Positions 43,901 to 52,042 of a stretch of 64,000 bases of DNA are shown here, piece after piece. The stretch comes from Selenomonadaceae bacterium. Its GTDB lineage: Bacteria; Bacillota; Negativicutes; Selenomonadales; Selenomonadaceae. The DNA is taken from contig JAGABT010000011.1 in assembly GCA_017614505.1 (NCBI GenBank), positions 20,266-84,265 on the forward strand, given 5' to 3'. A program made the position numbers and the translations under genes. Positions within the stretch are counted from its first letter, which is position 1. Every line of letters starts with the position of its first letter. Below the pieces are notes generated by a model, which searched no databases, was not told the DNA's origin, and saw only the letters and a program-made list of their open reading frames with translations.

Positions 43901-45541
43901 CGGACGGTAGTAGTAAATATTCATAGGATCATCATTAGCGCCGACGCTTTCTTCAAAGCTGTAGACATTTTTTCCGGTTTTCAAACTTTCATTTGCTGTC
44001 CCCTGAATGTTGAGAGTTTTGCCGCTGGCACCTACGAGCGTCACTGCGCCGGAACCAACACTGATAATTACGTTGCTGCCAACGGTAGATTTTGTATAGG
44101 CGCCGCCTGTGATTGAAATCGTGTCGCTTGAAGTGTAGCCGTAAATCGTGTCGTTACCGTCGCCGGAATTACAAATGAAGACGTTGGAGCCATTACCTCG
44201 GCTGTGAATCTCGTCGTTGCCTTTGCCTCCACTAATCGTGACGCGATAGGTGTCGTTCGTATCATTCAGAGAAGCAACGCCGCTGTCGGAAAGGAAACCA
44301 TCGCTGCCCCACGACTCGTAGAAGTAGTATCCGCTGTAAATCAAATCGTTGCCCGCACCGCCGTCAAGCTTTGAATTTGAGCCGCTGGAACTAATCGTAT
44401 CGTTACCGTCGCCGCCGCTCAGACTTACATTGACGCCGCCTCTGCCGTACCATTGACCGTTGATAATCAAATCAGCTCCCGTGCCGCCTTCAACCGTAAC
44501 GTTATCGCCGTGATTGTAAACGGTATCATTTCCAGCAAGACCAACAAGTACAGCATTAGTCTCCGTATTGCTGTAAGAATCAGCCGCCGCCGTGCCTGTG
44601 ACAGTGGCATATTTGATTGCGGAAATATTTCCGAGCGTCGAGGCGGATTGAGTAACGCCGTTGGCTGTAAGCGTGGTTTTTGTGCTGAGAATCGCGGAAG
44701 TGCTCACGGTTTCAGTTTCATTCAACGCGCCGCCGAACATCTGCACCCAGTAATCGCCATAGTAACTGCCGGATTTATAAAAATATCCAACACCAAGCTT
44801 AGTAAAATAATCCCGTAAAATATTGGCGCGGTGTCCTGTTGAATTCATCCAGCCAACCATAACGGCTTCTGGCGAACCATAACCGGCAGCAATATTTTCT
44901 CCCCAGCTGTTGTAGGATTTTTCAACTGCAGTGAAAAAGGACGTTCCATCTGGGCGAGTGTGCCCCCAAGTATCTTCAATTTCAACCGCACGAATTGAGG
45001 CACCTTCAATTAAGCCCTGCGAAAGTATCAGCCAGTTCAAACCCTGAGCCTCGCGCTCCTGATTGACAATCTTAAAAACTTCCCAGACATTTTCGTGAGC
45101 TACGCCGTCAAAGTAATCATTCGCCTCGCGGTAACCTTTTAGCGTAACGTTGAGATAGCCCGCCTCGTCCGTCAGAACAATATCCCTGCCGACCGTGCTG
45201 TAGCGGATATTCGGCGTACCGCTGCCTGTGTAGTTTATAACCAGCTTGTCATTCGTGGGGTCAATATCTTCAATCACGGCGGAAATCGTATTCGCGCTGG
45301 AGTAAGAAATTTTGAAAGTGTCCGCACCGGCGCCGCCGTTCAGCGTACCGCTCCCGCCCGTCATGTGAATAACGTCGTTGCCGGAGCCACCAATCAATAA
45401 AACATTTTTGCTGTTTGCAGTTTCAATGGTATCGTTGCCCGCCAGCCCATAAACCTGCGTATTATCACCGATATTACTGCCGTAGTCGCCGCCGGAAGTA
45501 CCATGAATCACGTCGGCAAAACGCTGAAGCTTAAATTCCAT
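41000..45541 (-). CDS. RTX-type multidomain exoprotein Z with CAP and alpha/beta-hydrolase domains
   Basis: 1513 residues, intact, from ATG 45541. It begins MEFKLQRFA, then RTX turns. A CAP/SCP-like domain spans about 150-270 (H-T-R-P-D-G, G-E-N-I-A-A-G, S-T-G-H-R-A-N-I-L). More RTX turns follow. An alpha/beta-hydrolase lies at about 535-795, with nucleophile Ser647 in G-H-S-A-G and a probable late His in G-V-G-H-N-D-Y-K, like feruloyl-esterase/PHB-depolymerase enzymes. Three 153-residue repeats, classical G-G-x-G-x-D turns and the tail W-F-T-E-D-D-T-N-F...A-Q-L-G-E-I...Y-S-V complete it. It is probably exported by a type I system (not in the window) and held at or released from the surface, with esterase activity. 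Confidence 0.88.
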   Translation of the reverse strand: MEFKLQRFADVIHGTSGGDYGSNIGDNTQVYGLAGNDTIETANSKNVLLIGGSGNDVIHMTGGSGTLNGGAGADTFKISYSSANTISAVIEDIDPTNDKLVINYTGSGTPNIRYSTVGRDIVLTDEAGYLNVTLKGYREANDYFDGVAHENVWEVFKIVNQEREAQGLNWLILSQGLIEGASIRAVEIEDTWGHTRPDGTSFFTAVEKSYNSWGENIAAGYGSPEAVMVGWMNSTGHRANILRDYFTKLGVGYFYKSGSYYGDYWVQMFGGALNETETVSTSAILSTKTTLTANGVTQSASTLGNISAIKYATVTGTAAADSYSNTETNAVLVGLAGNDTVYNHGDNVTVEGGTGADLIINGQWYGRGGVNVSLSGGDGNDTISSSGSNSKLDGGAGNDLIYSGYYFYESWGSDGFLSDSGVASLNDTNDTYRVTISGGKGNDEIHSRGNGSNVFICNSGDGNDTIYGYTSSDTISITGGAYTKSTVGSNVIISVGSGAVTLVGASGKTLNIQGTANESLKTGKNVYSFEESVGANDDPMNIYYYRPANWSAGDAIALVLHGMNRDAERYLSDWQSHADKNNVLLICPEFTEEKFPGSGYYNTGNVMRNGSLQTEDEWVFPVLNRIIRDVKNRVQSSDSKTLLFGHSAGAQLVHRYAIFSEEEDFDVIIPANAGWYTMPDNSIQFPYGLKGTTVTDEKLIATLAKPVVILLGEQDIVRDDNLRTTPEADAQGENRLERGKEFYQQMKDQAAALGVPFNWKISIVEGVGHNDYKMAAAAMDIYTGFLETGEIIVQEMLPAGISISNSILTASSNFTGSKIDLANYSNVTKVNASALSRGVTIVGSAAANSIKGGSGADTISGGAGNDTVSLGGGADIYIYSSGNDLIQDYAAADKIKLASASITGSSLSGNNVVLKTSSGNLTVQNGKGKNITVIDKNGNTTTKTYPESTLPAGISISNSILTASTAFTGSSVDLANYSGVTKVNASALSRGVSIVGTAAANSIKGGKGADTIFGGAGNDTVSLGGGADIYIYSGGNDLIQDYTAGADKIKLASANITSASISGSNVVLKTSAGNITLKNSKDKAITVIDKNGNTTTKTYPESTVPAGISVKGAVLTASTAFTGSLIDLADYSSAVTKVNASALSRGVSIVGTAAANSIKGGKGADTISGGAGNDTVSLGGGADVYIYSGGNDLIQDYTAGADKIKLASASITSASVSGSNVVLKTSSGNLTVKNGKNKNITVINSRGAETTKIYPETSSDSLPSGLSYDSSKKKLTVGTSYSGAAIDLKNYATTTKTVDASAFTKKISITGNNLGDSIKGGSGNDTLTGGSKADTIYGGNANDKLYGAAGNDKLYGDAGNDTLTGGAGADTLTGGDGKDFFVYASGDGKDVITDYTSLQDKIKITSGEISGTSYSGSDVIFSVGTGSITVKNGNGKKITIVDAAGKTSTRTYSSGNGNAAVPWFTEDDTNFVGSGAQLGEITSKNYSVSDFETMDTTATIAQANLLTVASGEK
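41775..43157 (-). repeat. Three tandem ~460-bp repeats in RTX gene Z
   Basis: Copies start near 43157, 42694 and 42237. Each encodes P-A-G-I-S-(I/V)-x-x-x-x-L-T-A-S, D-L-A-N-Y-S, K-V-N-A-S-A-L-S-R-G-V, the A-A-A-N-S-I-K-G-G block, and T-V-S-L-G-G-G-A-D. A fourth, diverged unit follows at the C-terminal side. Confidence 0.88.
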
Positions 45542-45584
45542 GACGAACGTCTCCTTTCAAGAATCCAAATCAATTTTTCTGAAA

Positions 45585-45613
45585 ATTTTAGTTGGAATAA
45601 TCTTCCGTGTCAA
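45585..45613 (-). promoter_or_regulatory. Promoter of RTX gene Z
   Basis: Minus strand: perfect TTGACA (45608-45613), 17-bp spacer, TAAAAT (45585-45590), just past the leuD terminator. Confidence 0.78.
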
Positions 45614-45615
45614 GA

Positions 45616-45644
45616 AATAAAAAAGCCCGACGTTACCGCCGAGC
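45616..45644 (-). terminator. Terminator of leuCD
   Basis: Minus strand: an eight-pair stem (GCTCGGCG with CGTCGGGC, two G-U pairs) followed by TTTTTT, 15 bp past the leuD stop. Confidence 0.85.
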
Positions 45645-45658
45645 CGCAAAACAATATT

Positions 45659-46159
45659 TTACGCGCTGAGAGTGCCGCGCTCTTTTACATAGCTAATCAA
45701 ACCGCCAGCCTGCGCAATACCCTGCACAAAGCCAGGCAGCGGGTGCGCATGGAAAACATCGCCGGTCGTAAGATTTTCAATTGTGCCGGTATCGGTATCA
45801 ATCTTCAAAATATCGTCCGCGTGAATCTTTTCAACATCGTCGCCAATTTCCAGCAGCGGCAGACCAATGTTAATCCCGTTGCGGTAGAAAATCCGCGCGA
45901 AGCTCGCCGCAATGACAACAGGTATCCCGCTGGCTTTGATAGCAACCGGCGCATGCTCGCGGCTCGAACCGCAGCCGAAATTTTTCCCGCCAACCATAAT
46001 ATCGCCAGCCTTGACATTCGCCGCAAAACTCTCGTCAATGTCAACCATGCAGTGCTTCGCCAGCTCGGCGGGGTCGAACGTGTTCAGATAGCGCGCCGGA
46101 ATTATAACATCAGTGTCAATGTTATCGCCGTAGCGCCAGACCTTTCCTTTAACTTGCAT
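45659..46159 (-). CDS. leuD: 3-isopropylmalate dehydratase small subunit
   Basis: 166 residues, the length of the short archaeal/Firmicute-type LeuD. It has the swivel-domain signature [27 protein letters not shown] and the [10 protein letters not shown] motif. With LeuC it isomerises 2-isopropylmalate to 3-isopropylmalate in leucine synthesis. It lies downstream of leuC, separated by repeat copy F. No other leucine genes are in the window. Confidence 0.96.
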   Translation of the reverse strand: MQVKGKVWRYGDNIDTDVIIPARYLNTFDPAELAKHCMVDIDESFAANVKAGDIMVGGKNFGCGSSREHAPVAIKASGIPVVIAASFARIFYRNGINIGLPLLEIGDDVEKIHADDILKIDTDTGTIENLTTGDVFHAHPLPGFVQGIAQAGGLISYVKERGTLSA

Positions 46160-46192
46160 TTTGAAATTTCCTCCAATAAATCGCGAATCAGA

Positions 46193-46310
46193 AGAGGCGC
46201 CCCATGGACGGGGCGCCGGCCGTCACAGGTCGCCGGAAGCGACCTATGCGGCCGAGCTTTCTTTGGTTACTTTCTTTCTCGAAAGAAAGTGACATAATCG
46301 AAAGAAATGC
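46193..46310 (+). repeat. Dispersed palindromic repeat, copy F, between leuC and leuD
   Basis: GAGGCGCCCCATGGACGGGGCGCC (palindromic arms GGCGCCCC/GGGGCGCC), then the nested GGCCGTCAC...GTGCGGCC-like stem with AGGTCGC/GCGACCT shared with copy E, and an ACTTTCTTTC/GAAAGAAAGT hairpin. It sits inside what should be one operon and so could lower leuD expression relative to leuC. Confidence 0.75.
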
Positions 46311-46320
46311 TGAAAATCCC

Positions 46321-47577
46321 TTAAATCTCATCAGGCGTAGCAATTCTGCCGAGAACCGCGGACGCCGCCGCCACGTGCGGCCCCGCCAGATAAACTTCGC
46401 TGTCGACGTGACCCATGCGCCCGCGGAAATTCCTGTTGGTCGTCGAAACGCAGCGCTCGCCCGCGCTCAAAATTCCCATGTACCCGCCGAGGCACGGACC
46501 GCAAGTCGGGCAGCTCACTACGCAGCCAGCGTCGATGAAAATATCAATCCAGTGGCAATGCACTGCCTCCCTGTAAATTTCCTGACTGCCTGGAATGACG
46601 ATACAGCGAACGTCGGGGTGAACCTTGCGCCCCTTCAGAATCCCAGCCGCTATGCTCAAATCTTCCAGCCGCCCGTTCGTACAGGAACCGATAACCACCT
46701 GGTCAATTTTAATTTCGCCCAAATCTTCGACGCGCCTGACATTTTCCGGCAAATGCGGCAGCGCGACAACAGGTTTCAGCTCGCTCAGATTAATTTCAAT
46801 CGTCTCGCTGTACTTCGCGCCCTCGTCCGCCGCAACGGGATTGTAGGGATAACTGACGCGCGTGCCAACGTAAAATTTCGCCGCTTCGTCGAACGGGAAA
46901 ATCCCCGCCTTGCCGCCCGCCTCAATCGCCATGTTTGAAATCGTCAGCCTGTCCGTCATAGAAAGTTCCGCCACGCCCTCGCCGCTGAACTCCAGCGATT
47001 TGTAGAGCGCGCCGTCCACGCCAATTTTCCCGATAAGCGTCAGAATAACGTCCTTGCCGCCAATATTTTTCGGCTTCCTGCCCGTGAGCCTGACGTTAAT
47101 CGCCTCTGGAACTTTAAACCACGCCTTGCCCGTCGCCAGTCCAACCGCCAAATCCGTCGTGCCAACGCCCGTCGAAAAAGCGTTCACAGCGCCATATGTG
47201 CAGGTATGAGAATCCGCGCCGATTATCAGCATGCCAGGCGCAACGATTCCAAATTCCGGCAGAATCACATGCTCAATCCCGACGCGCCCCGCCTCGTAGT
47301 AGTGCCTGATTTTATTTTTCTTAGCGAAGTCGCGCATAATTTTCGCAAGGTCGGCGCTCTTAATGTCCTTCGCCGGCTGAAAGTGGTCGGGTATCAGCGC
47401 GATTTTTTCTGGATTGAAGACCGGCACGCCAATTTTTTCAAATTCCTTTATCGAAGGCGGTCCCGTTACGTCATTCGCCATCACCAAATCCAAATCGCAA
47501 ATCACGAGCTGCCCCGCTTCCACCGAGTCCAAGCCCGCGTGCCGCGCCAGGATTTTCTCACTCATCGTCATTGGCAT
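46321..47577 (-). CDS. leuC: 3-isopropylmalate dehydratase large subunit
   Basis: 418 residues, the short LeuC type. Iron-sulfur ligands are seen in S-C-T-N-G-R and C-P-T-C-G-P-C. Aconitase-family motifs are D-H-F-Q-P, the [11 protein letters not shown] segment, and N-R-N-F-R-G-R-M-G. The ATG at 47577 is 8 bases after AGGAGA. A promoter is visible upstream at 47609-47638. Confidence 0.97.
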   Translation of the reverse strand: MPMTMSEKILARHAGLDSVEAGQLVICDLDLVMANDVTGPPSIKEFEKIGVPVFNPEKIALIPDHFQPAKDIKSADLAKIMRDFAKKNKIRHYYEAGRVGIEHVILPEFGIVAPGMLIIGADSHTCTYGAVNAFSTGVGTTDLAVGLATGKAWFKVPEAINVRLTGRKPKNIGGKDVILTLIGKIGVDGALYKSLEFSGEGVAELSMTDRLTISNMAIEAGGKAGIFPFDEAAKFYVGTRVSYPYNPVAADEGAKYSETIEINLSELKPVVALPHLPENVRRVEDLGEIKIDQVVIGSCTNGRLEDLSIAAGILKGRKVHPDVRCIVIPGSQEIYREAVHCHWIDIFIDAGCVVSCPTCGPCLGGYMGILSAGERCVSTTNRNFRGRMGHVDSEVYLAGPHVAAASAVLGRIATPDEI

Positions 47578-47608
47578 TTTATCACTCTCCTAAATAATTT
47601 TCGCGCTG

Positions 47609-47638
47609 ATTATACCACAAAAAAAACCATTGCGCCAA
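47609..47638 (-). promoter_or_regulatory. Promoter of leuC
   Basis: Minus strand: TTGGCG (47633-47638), 18-bp spacer, perfect TATAAT (47609-47614). The T-rich leader is short; no T-box or leader peptide was recognised. Confidence 0.65.
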
Positions 47639-47663
47639 TCGCCCGCCGCCTTAGTCTTGCTCC

Positions 47664-47694
47664 AAAAAAAAAGCGCGGCTTCAATACACCGCGC
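47664..47694 (-). terminator. Terminator of the hydrolase cluster
   Basis: Minus strand: GCGCGG / CCGCGC stem with a 10-base loop (47673-47694) followed by nine T, ten bases past the stop of the membrane esterase-like gene. Confidence 0.88.
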
Positions 47695-47703
47695 GATAAA
47701 ATT

Positions 47704-49689
47704 TCATTCCGCGAAAATTTTTATCAGAGCCTTGACTTCAGTCAGCTCGTCCACAATCGGCTTGCATTTAATTTCTTTCTCGGAAACAATGAGCGCCTGC
47801 GGAAATTTTTTCCAGTCGAAGTCGCCGACGCCCTTGATTTCGTTGTTGTACAGCCGCAATTCTTTGCCGCTCACAAATTTCCAAAACAGTGTCTGGAGCG
47901 TCTCGGCAATGTCCTTATTCAGAATACTGCCGTAAATTTGCACCGCCTCGCTGTTACCCAGAAACGCCGCCAGCACATCGACCGTGCCGGAACCCAGCTT
48001 TTCAATCACCGGCTTAACGCCCCAGCAAAGCAGATGAACTCTGTTGCCGCCGTCCGCCAGTCTTTTTGCGCATTGATAAGTACTCAAAGCGTAGACCTGC
48101 TCAACGACCTCAGCTTTTGCTTCAAATTCCGACGTCGCCGCCATTCGCGCCGCGATATAATTTTTCACGTCCTGCACGGCGGCGGGATTATTGGCGTCAA
48201 TGTAATTCAAAATGTAGTCAAGCTCTCGGGTTATGGAGTTTTCGTATTTCTGACTGCCGACGGCGGCTTCGAAAATTTGCATCTCGTTCGCCGCAATTCC
48301 AATCAGAAATTCGACGCCGGCAGCGGCGCCATTCAGATAAGCGGCGTAAGCGTCCACGGGAATTAATTTGCCGTCGCGGGTCGGTGCGGATAAATTCAGC
48401 GCAAGTTTTTGAGACGCTTTCTTCAGCCGTTCCATCGGCAGCCGCGAAAGTTCCGCCATCGTCGTTGTCGAAGTTTCCTGCAGAAGTTTTTTCGCCAGTT
48501 CCCGCGACACTTCCGGCGTCCCGTAAGCCGCCATTGGACTGCCGTGGAATACGAACGCTTTTTTGAACAAACCTTTCGCCTGTTCGCACGCCGCAAGGAG
48601 GCTGATTGAGAGCGCGCCCGCCTCAAAGCCCATGACGGTAATCTTTTCGGGGTCGCCGCCAAAGCTGGAAATATTTTCGCGAATCCAGCGGAGCGCGGCA
48701 ATCTGGTCGAGCAAGCCGAGGTTAAGCGCGTCAGGATAATTCTCGCCGCCTGGGACTTCAGAAAAATCTATGAAGCCGAAAATTCCAAGGCGGTAATTGA
48801 AGGTGACGCATATAGCGTCGGGATAAATTTTGTTGAACTGCCCGCCGAAGAGGATTGGGTCGGCGGCGCCGCCGTAGGAGAAATCGCCGTGGTGGAAAAT
48901 CACGATAACCGGCTTTTTCTTATCGGTCTTCTGAGCGCCGACGCAGATATTCAGATATAGGCAGTCTTCGCTTTGCCGGTGAAGTTTTAAAGGCGAACCG
49001 TCGTAGTCAACCTGAATTGCGGACGCGCCCAGATATTTTGCCTCGAACACGTCTTCAGATTCCGGCAGCGGCTCTGGAGCCTTCCAGCGAAGTTTGCCGA
49101 CGGGCGGCTTAGCGTAGGGAATGCCGCAGAAAAACAGCGCGTCCTTAATTTTTTCGCCAACGAAGAAACCGGTTTTGGTTTTTACCGCGCAGTCGGTATC
49201 AAACGCGCCGTGAATTTGCTGATTCTGGCTATTCAATTCGTCGAGGTCAACTTTTTCGTGCAGGTTGTCGAACATAAAGCCGCCGCTGCCATCGCCGTAG
49301 CGCTCGCGGATTTTTCGGACGCGGTACCAGCGGACTGCCATGCTGAACGCAAAGCCCAAAATCGTCGGCACAACCAGATAAGCGTAGCCCTCCATCGCAT
49401 AATCGTCAATGGATATGTCCTTAATCTCCGCGAAGGCGTACTCAATCGACGCGCAAAAGAGAATGTAGCCGATAACAGCCAGAACCCTGTTAGTTTTACT
49501 GCTCTGCACTGTCTTGCTGAAAACAATAGTGTTCGCCAGTTTGTCCAGCGCGAAGCCGACGACCATACAGATTATACCGCATTGCCATTCCTCGTAGCCG
49601 AGAATCTGCGGGATTTTAAAGCCAAGCCCATAAGCGATACCAGAAATTCCGGCAACTATAAAATTGTCAACGGTAAATAATTTTTTCAT
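47704..49689 (-). CDS. Membrane-anchored carboxylesterase-like protein, probably catalytically inactive
   Basis: 661 residues. The first 125 hold about four hydrophobic segments, then a charged linker and a type-B carboxylesterase domain (about 165-655). The fold markers are present (G-I-P-Y-A-K-P-P-V-G-K-L-R-W, S-E-D-C-L-Y-L-N-I), but the nucleophile elbow G-E-S-A-G of the neighbours reads G-F-E-A-G. The oxyanion H-G-G reads H-H-G-D, and the region of the catalytic His reads S-G-T-V-D-V. It is likely a pseudoenzyme: a binding, scaffold or adhesion protein. It is the last gene of the cluster, 24 bp after an active-looking paralogue. Confidence 0.82.
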   Translation of the reverse strand: MKKLFTVDNFIVAGISGIAYGLGFKIPQILGYEEWQCGIICMVVGFALDKLANTIVFSKTVQSSKTNRVLAVIGYILFCASIEYAFAEIKDISIDDYAMEGYAYLVVPTILGFAFSMAVRWYRVRKIRERYGDGSGGFMFDNLHEKVDLDELNSQNQQIHGAFDTDCAVKTKTGFFVGEKIKDALFFCGIPYAKPPVGKLRWKAPEPLPESEDVFEAKYLGASAIQVDYDGSPLKLHRQSEDCLYLNICVGAQKTDKKKPVIVIFHHGDFSYGGAADPILFGGQFNKIYPDAICVTFNYRLGIFGFIDFSEVPGGENYPDALNLGLLDQIAALRWIRENISSFGGDPEKITVMGFEAGALSISLLAACEQAKGLFKKAFVFHGSPMAAYGTPEVSRELAKKLLQETSTTTMAELSRLPMERLKKASQKLALNLSAPTRDGKLIPVDAYAAYLNGAAAGVEFLIGIAANEMQIFEAAVGSQKYENSITRELDYILNYIDANNPAAVQDVKNYIAARMAATSEFEAKAEVVEQVYALSTYQCAKRLADGGNRVHLLCWGVKPVIEKLGSGTVDVLAAFLGNSEAVQIYGSILNKDIAETLQTLFWKFVSGKELRLYNNEIKGVGDFDWKKFPQALIVSEKEIKCKPIVDELTEVKALIKIFAE

Positions 49690-49713
49690 TCTTCACCTCG
49701 GCGGGCGGAAATT

Positions 49714-51291
49714 TTAGAGCATGTAATAATTCGTCAGGAAATAGCTGCGCTCCCAGTCGACGATTTTCAGCGCGGATTCGTTTTCCATGTGAATGTTGGA
49801 CTCGGCGAGAACCATAACCGGCTTGTTTTCGAGGTCGTAAAGTTTCCAGTCATGTGCCTTACCGTCGGGCGAAATGTCAGCGCTGAGCGACGGGTTGCCG
49901 GTCTTAGCGAACTGCACCCACATCTTGCGCATCGCCTTGCAGAAATTTTCGTCGAAAACTGCTTCAGCGGCTTCGGAATCTGCCTTGTTGTCGAATATTA
50001 TCGCAACTTCAATCGCGTGCCCGCTTTTAATCATCGGCAATTTGGATTCAGCCGTGAAATAGTAGGTGTAGGATTTGCCGCCGGCTTTGGTCTGTTCCTC
50101 GGAAAGGCGGATTTGCGGCGCGATAAACCAGCTCTGGCTGAAAATTTTGCTCGCGCGTTCCCAGTCTTCGCACTGGAGGTCATTGTAATAACTTTCGAGC
50201 AGCGCTTTTTCCTTGTCAGACAGCTGGGCGTATCTCTGGTTTTCGCGGCTGTAGACCCACGATTTCCAAAATTCCTCACCCATTATGCCAGAGAAGGTAT
50301 TCATTTCGTCCTTGTTGCAGCCGTGCAGGAACGCAATATTTTTCGCCGCGCCGCTGGCATAAGCTTCCCACGGATTAAGCGGCAGGATTTTTCCGTCGCG
50401 CTCAGGAATTGTGCGAACCTGGAATGTTGAAAACAGCCCGAACATTTCTCCGACCTTTTTGGTGAAAGTTTCGGCGTCGATTTTCTTCAGGTCGGCGACG
50501 GTTTTGCAGTTGAACGCCGCCAGAATTTCATTAGCGCAGGCGATAGCCTCTTCCGTGGATTGACACTGGGAAGGCGCGCCGCTTTCGGCAATGACGCGGT
50601 GGAAATATTTCTGCGAGCCTTTAATCAGCGGGAGCATTGTGCAGCTTCCAGCGCCGGCAGATTCGCCGAAAATCGTCACGTTATCGGGGTCGCCGCCAAA
50701 GCTGGCAATATTTTCATGTACCCACTTGAGCGAGGCAACCTGGTCGAGCAAGCCGAGATTCTGAGCGTCGGGATAATCCGCGCCGTCAGACAAATGCGAA
50801 AGGTGCAGGAAACCGAGCGCGGCGAGCCTGTAAGCAACGACGACGACGATAACTTCCGGATTTTCCCTTACCAGATTGTAGCTGTCATAATCGATTGAGC
50901 CGCCGGTCTCGAAGGCGCCGCCGTGTATCCAGACCATAACCGGCTTTTTCGTGCCGCCGTCGTCCGCCTTGAAAACGTTCAGATACAGGCAGTCTTCGCC
51001 CTGTACATAAAACGAAGAAGGGTCGCCCTCCTGCTGGCAGGAACTTTTTCCGTTGTAGTAGGCTTCGTAAACGCCGTCGTCTGCAACAACGTCAACCGGC
51101 GCCTTCCAGCGCAATTCGCCAACCGGCTGTCTGCCGACGAACGGAATACCTTTGAACGTGATAACGCCGTCAATTTTCTTGCCGACGAAGGTGCCGTTGA
51201 CGCACTTGACAGCCAGCGCCTTGTCGTAGTCGCCGGTAATGCGTTTGTTCTCGCCATATTTGGCGCGCATAATTGCTTTAAGGTCTTCCAT
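49714..51291 (-). CDS. Type-B carboxylesterase
   Basis: 525 residues. It carries the oxyanion H-G-G-A-F, nucleophile Ser211 in F-G-E-S-A-G-A-G, and a probable catalytic His in K-S-G-H-A-I-E-V. The G-I-P-F-V-G-R-Q-P-V-G-E-L-R-W and E-D-C-L-Y-L-N family signatures are present. There is no signal peptide, so it is probably cytoplasmic. It is closest to the paralogue at 58856-60496 (both contain R-I-T-G-D-Y-D-K-A-L-A-V-K-C-V-N-G-T-F-V-G). It hydrolyses carboxylic esters; the substrate is unknown. Confidence 0.9.
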   Translation of the reverse strand: MEDLKAIMRAKYGENKRITGDYDKALAVKCVNGTFVGKKIDGVITFKGIPFVGRQPVGELRWKAPVDVVADDGVYEAYYNGKSSCQQEGDPSSFYVQGEDCLYLNVFKADDGGTKKPVMVWIHGGAFETGGSIDYDSYNLVRENPEVIVVVVAYRLAALGFLHLSHLSDGADYPDAQNLGLLDQVASLKWVHENIASFGGDPDNVTIFGESAGAGSCTMLPLIKGSQKYFHRVIAESGAPSQCQSTEEAIACANEILAAFNCKTVADLKKIDAETFTKKVGEMFGLFSTFQVRTIPERDGKILPLNPWEAYASGAAKNIAFLHGCNKDEMNTFSGIMGEEFWKSWVYSRENQRYAQLSDKEKALLESYYNDLQCEDWERASKIFSQSWFIAPQIRLSEEQTKAGGKSYTYYFTAESKLPMIKSGHAIEVAIIFDNKADSEAAEAVFDENFCKAMRKMWVQFAKTGNPSLSADISPDGKAHDWKLYDLENKPVMVLAESNIHMENESALKIVDWERSYFLTNYYML

Positions 51292-51312
51292 AGTTCACAA
51301 TCCTTTCGTAGT

Positions 51313-51957
51313 TCATGGATTTTGATTATCTTGTGCAAGCTCGGTGTAAAGCTTGTCGAGGTCCTGTTCATCGTAATCTGGCGGCTCGTAGGTTTTGGAG
51401 AAAATAATTTTGATGCTGGCGAGCCGTCCAGCCAGCCGCCTTTCCTGCCGGAGTTCGTGCCCTGTGAAGAAGACGTATTCAAAAACTCCATCGCCCATGA
51501 AACAGAATAGCAGGAAAAAAAATTCGCGCGGTATGTTGTTCCAGGTTTCCGTCAGCACTAAAAGAATTCCGGCGAGAATCAGCCCAACAATCGTATAAAG
51601 GAAAATTTTCCATTTCCGATGCTCTTCATGCTCAACCATACCAAAATTATAGGCGAGATCATCATGAATGACATTCCGAATGGTTTGTCGTTCCTCTTCA
51701 GACAGGCAGTCCTCGACAATGTTCAGAACCAGCGGGTGTTCGTCGGGAATGACTTTGGCGGCGCCTATGAGATACTCGATAAACTCCAGGTCTGTCACTT
51801 CGTGCCCTTTGACGCTGTAAGGCGTGACAATATCGTTGTAGCTGGTAATGCGGCAGAAAATCGTAGCGACGCCGTTTTTGATATAGTCGCGTTGTAAGCG
51901 TGATTCGATATAACTTTTTTTCCGCTCAAACAATCGGATAAAGTTGCGTTTTTTCAT
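51313..51957 (-). CDS. Small membrane protein of unknown function
   Basis: 214 residues from ATG 51957; a TTG start at 51990 adds 11 residues and cannot be excluded. The N-terminal 120 residues are soluble and charged. Two hydrophobic segments follow (about 120-140 and 145-162: I-F-L-Y-T-I-V-G-L-I-L-A-G-I-L-L-V-L and F-F-F-L-L-F-C-F-M-G-D-G), then an acidic tail. No family was recognised. It lies between esterase genes with 21 bp to the next one, so it probably belongs to the same transcript. Confidence 0.7.
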   Translation of the reverse strand: MKKRNFIRLFERKKSYIESRLQRDYIKNGVATIFCRITSYNDIVTPYSVKGHEVTDLEFIEYLIGAAKVIPDEHPLVLNIVEDCLSEEERQTIRNVIHDDLAYNFGMVEHEEHRKWKIFLYTIVGLILAGILLVLTETWNNIPREFFFLLFCFMGDGVFEYVFFTGHELRQERRLAGRLASIKIIFSKTYEPPDYDEQDLDKLYTELAQDNQNP

Positions 51958-52042
51958 AGTGAATTTCACTTCCGCCGCAAAGACAGGCAAAGGAAAATCC
52001 TCTGCCCGTCGAAATGCGGATTAGGTTTGAGTCGCGCGGATT

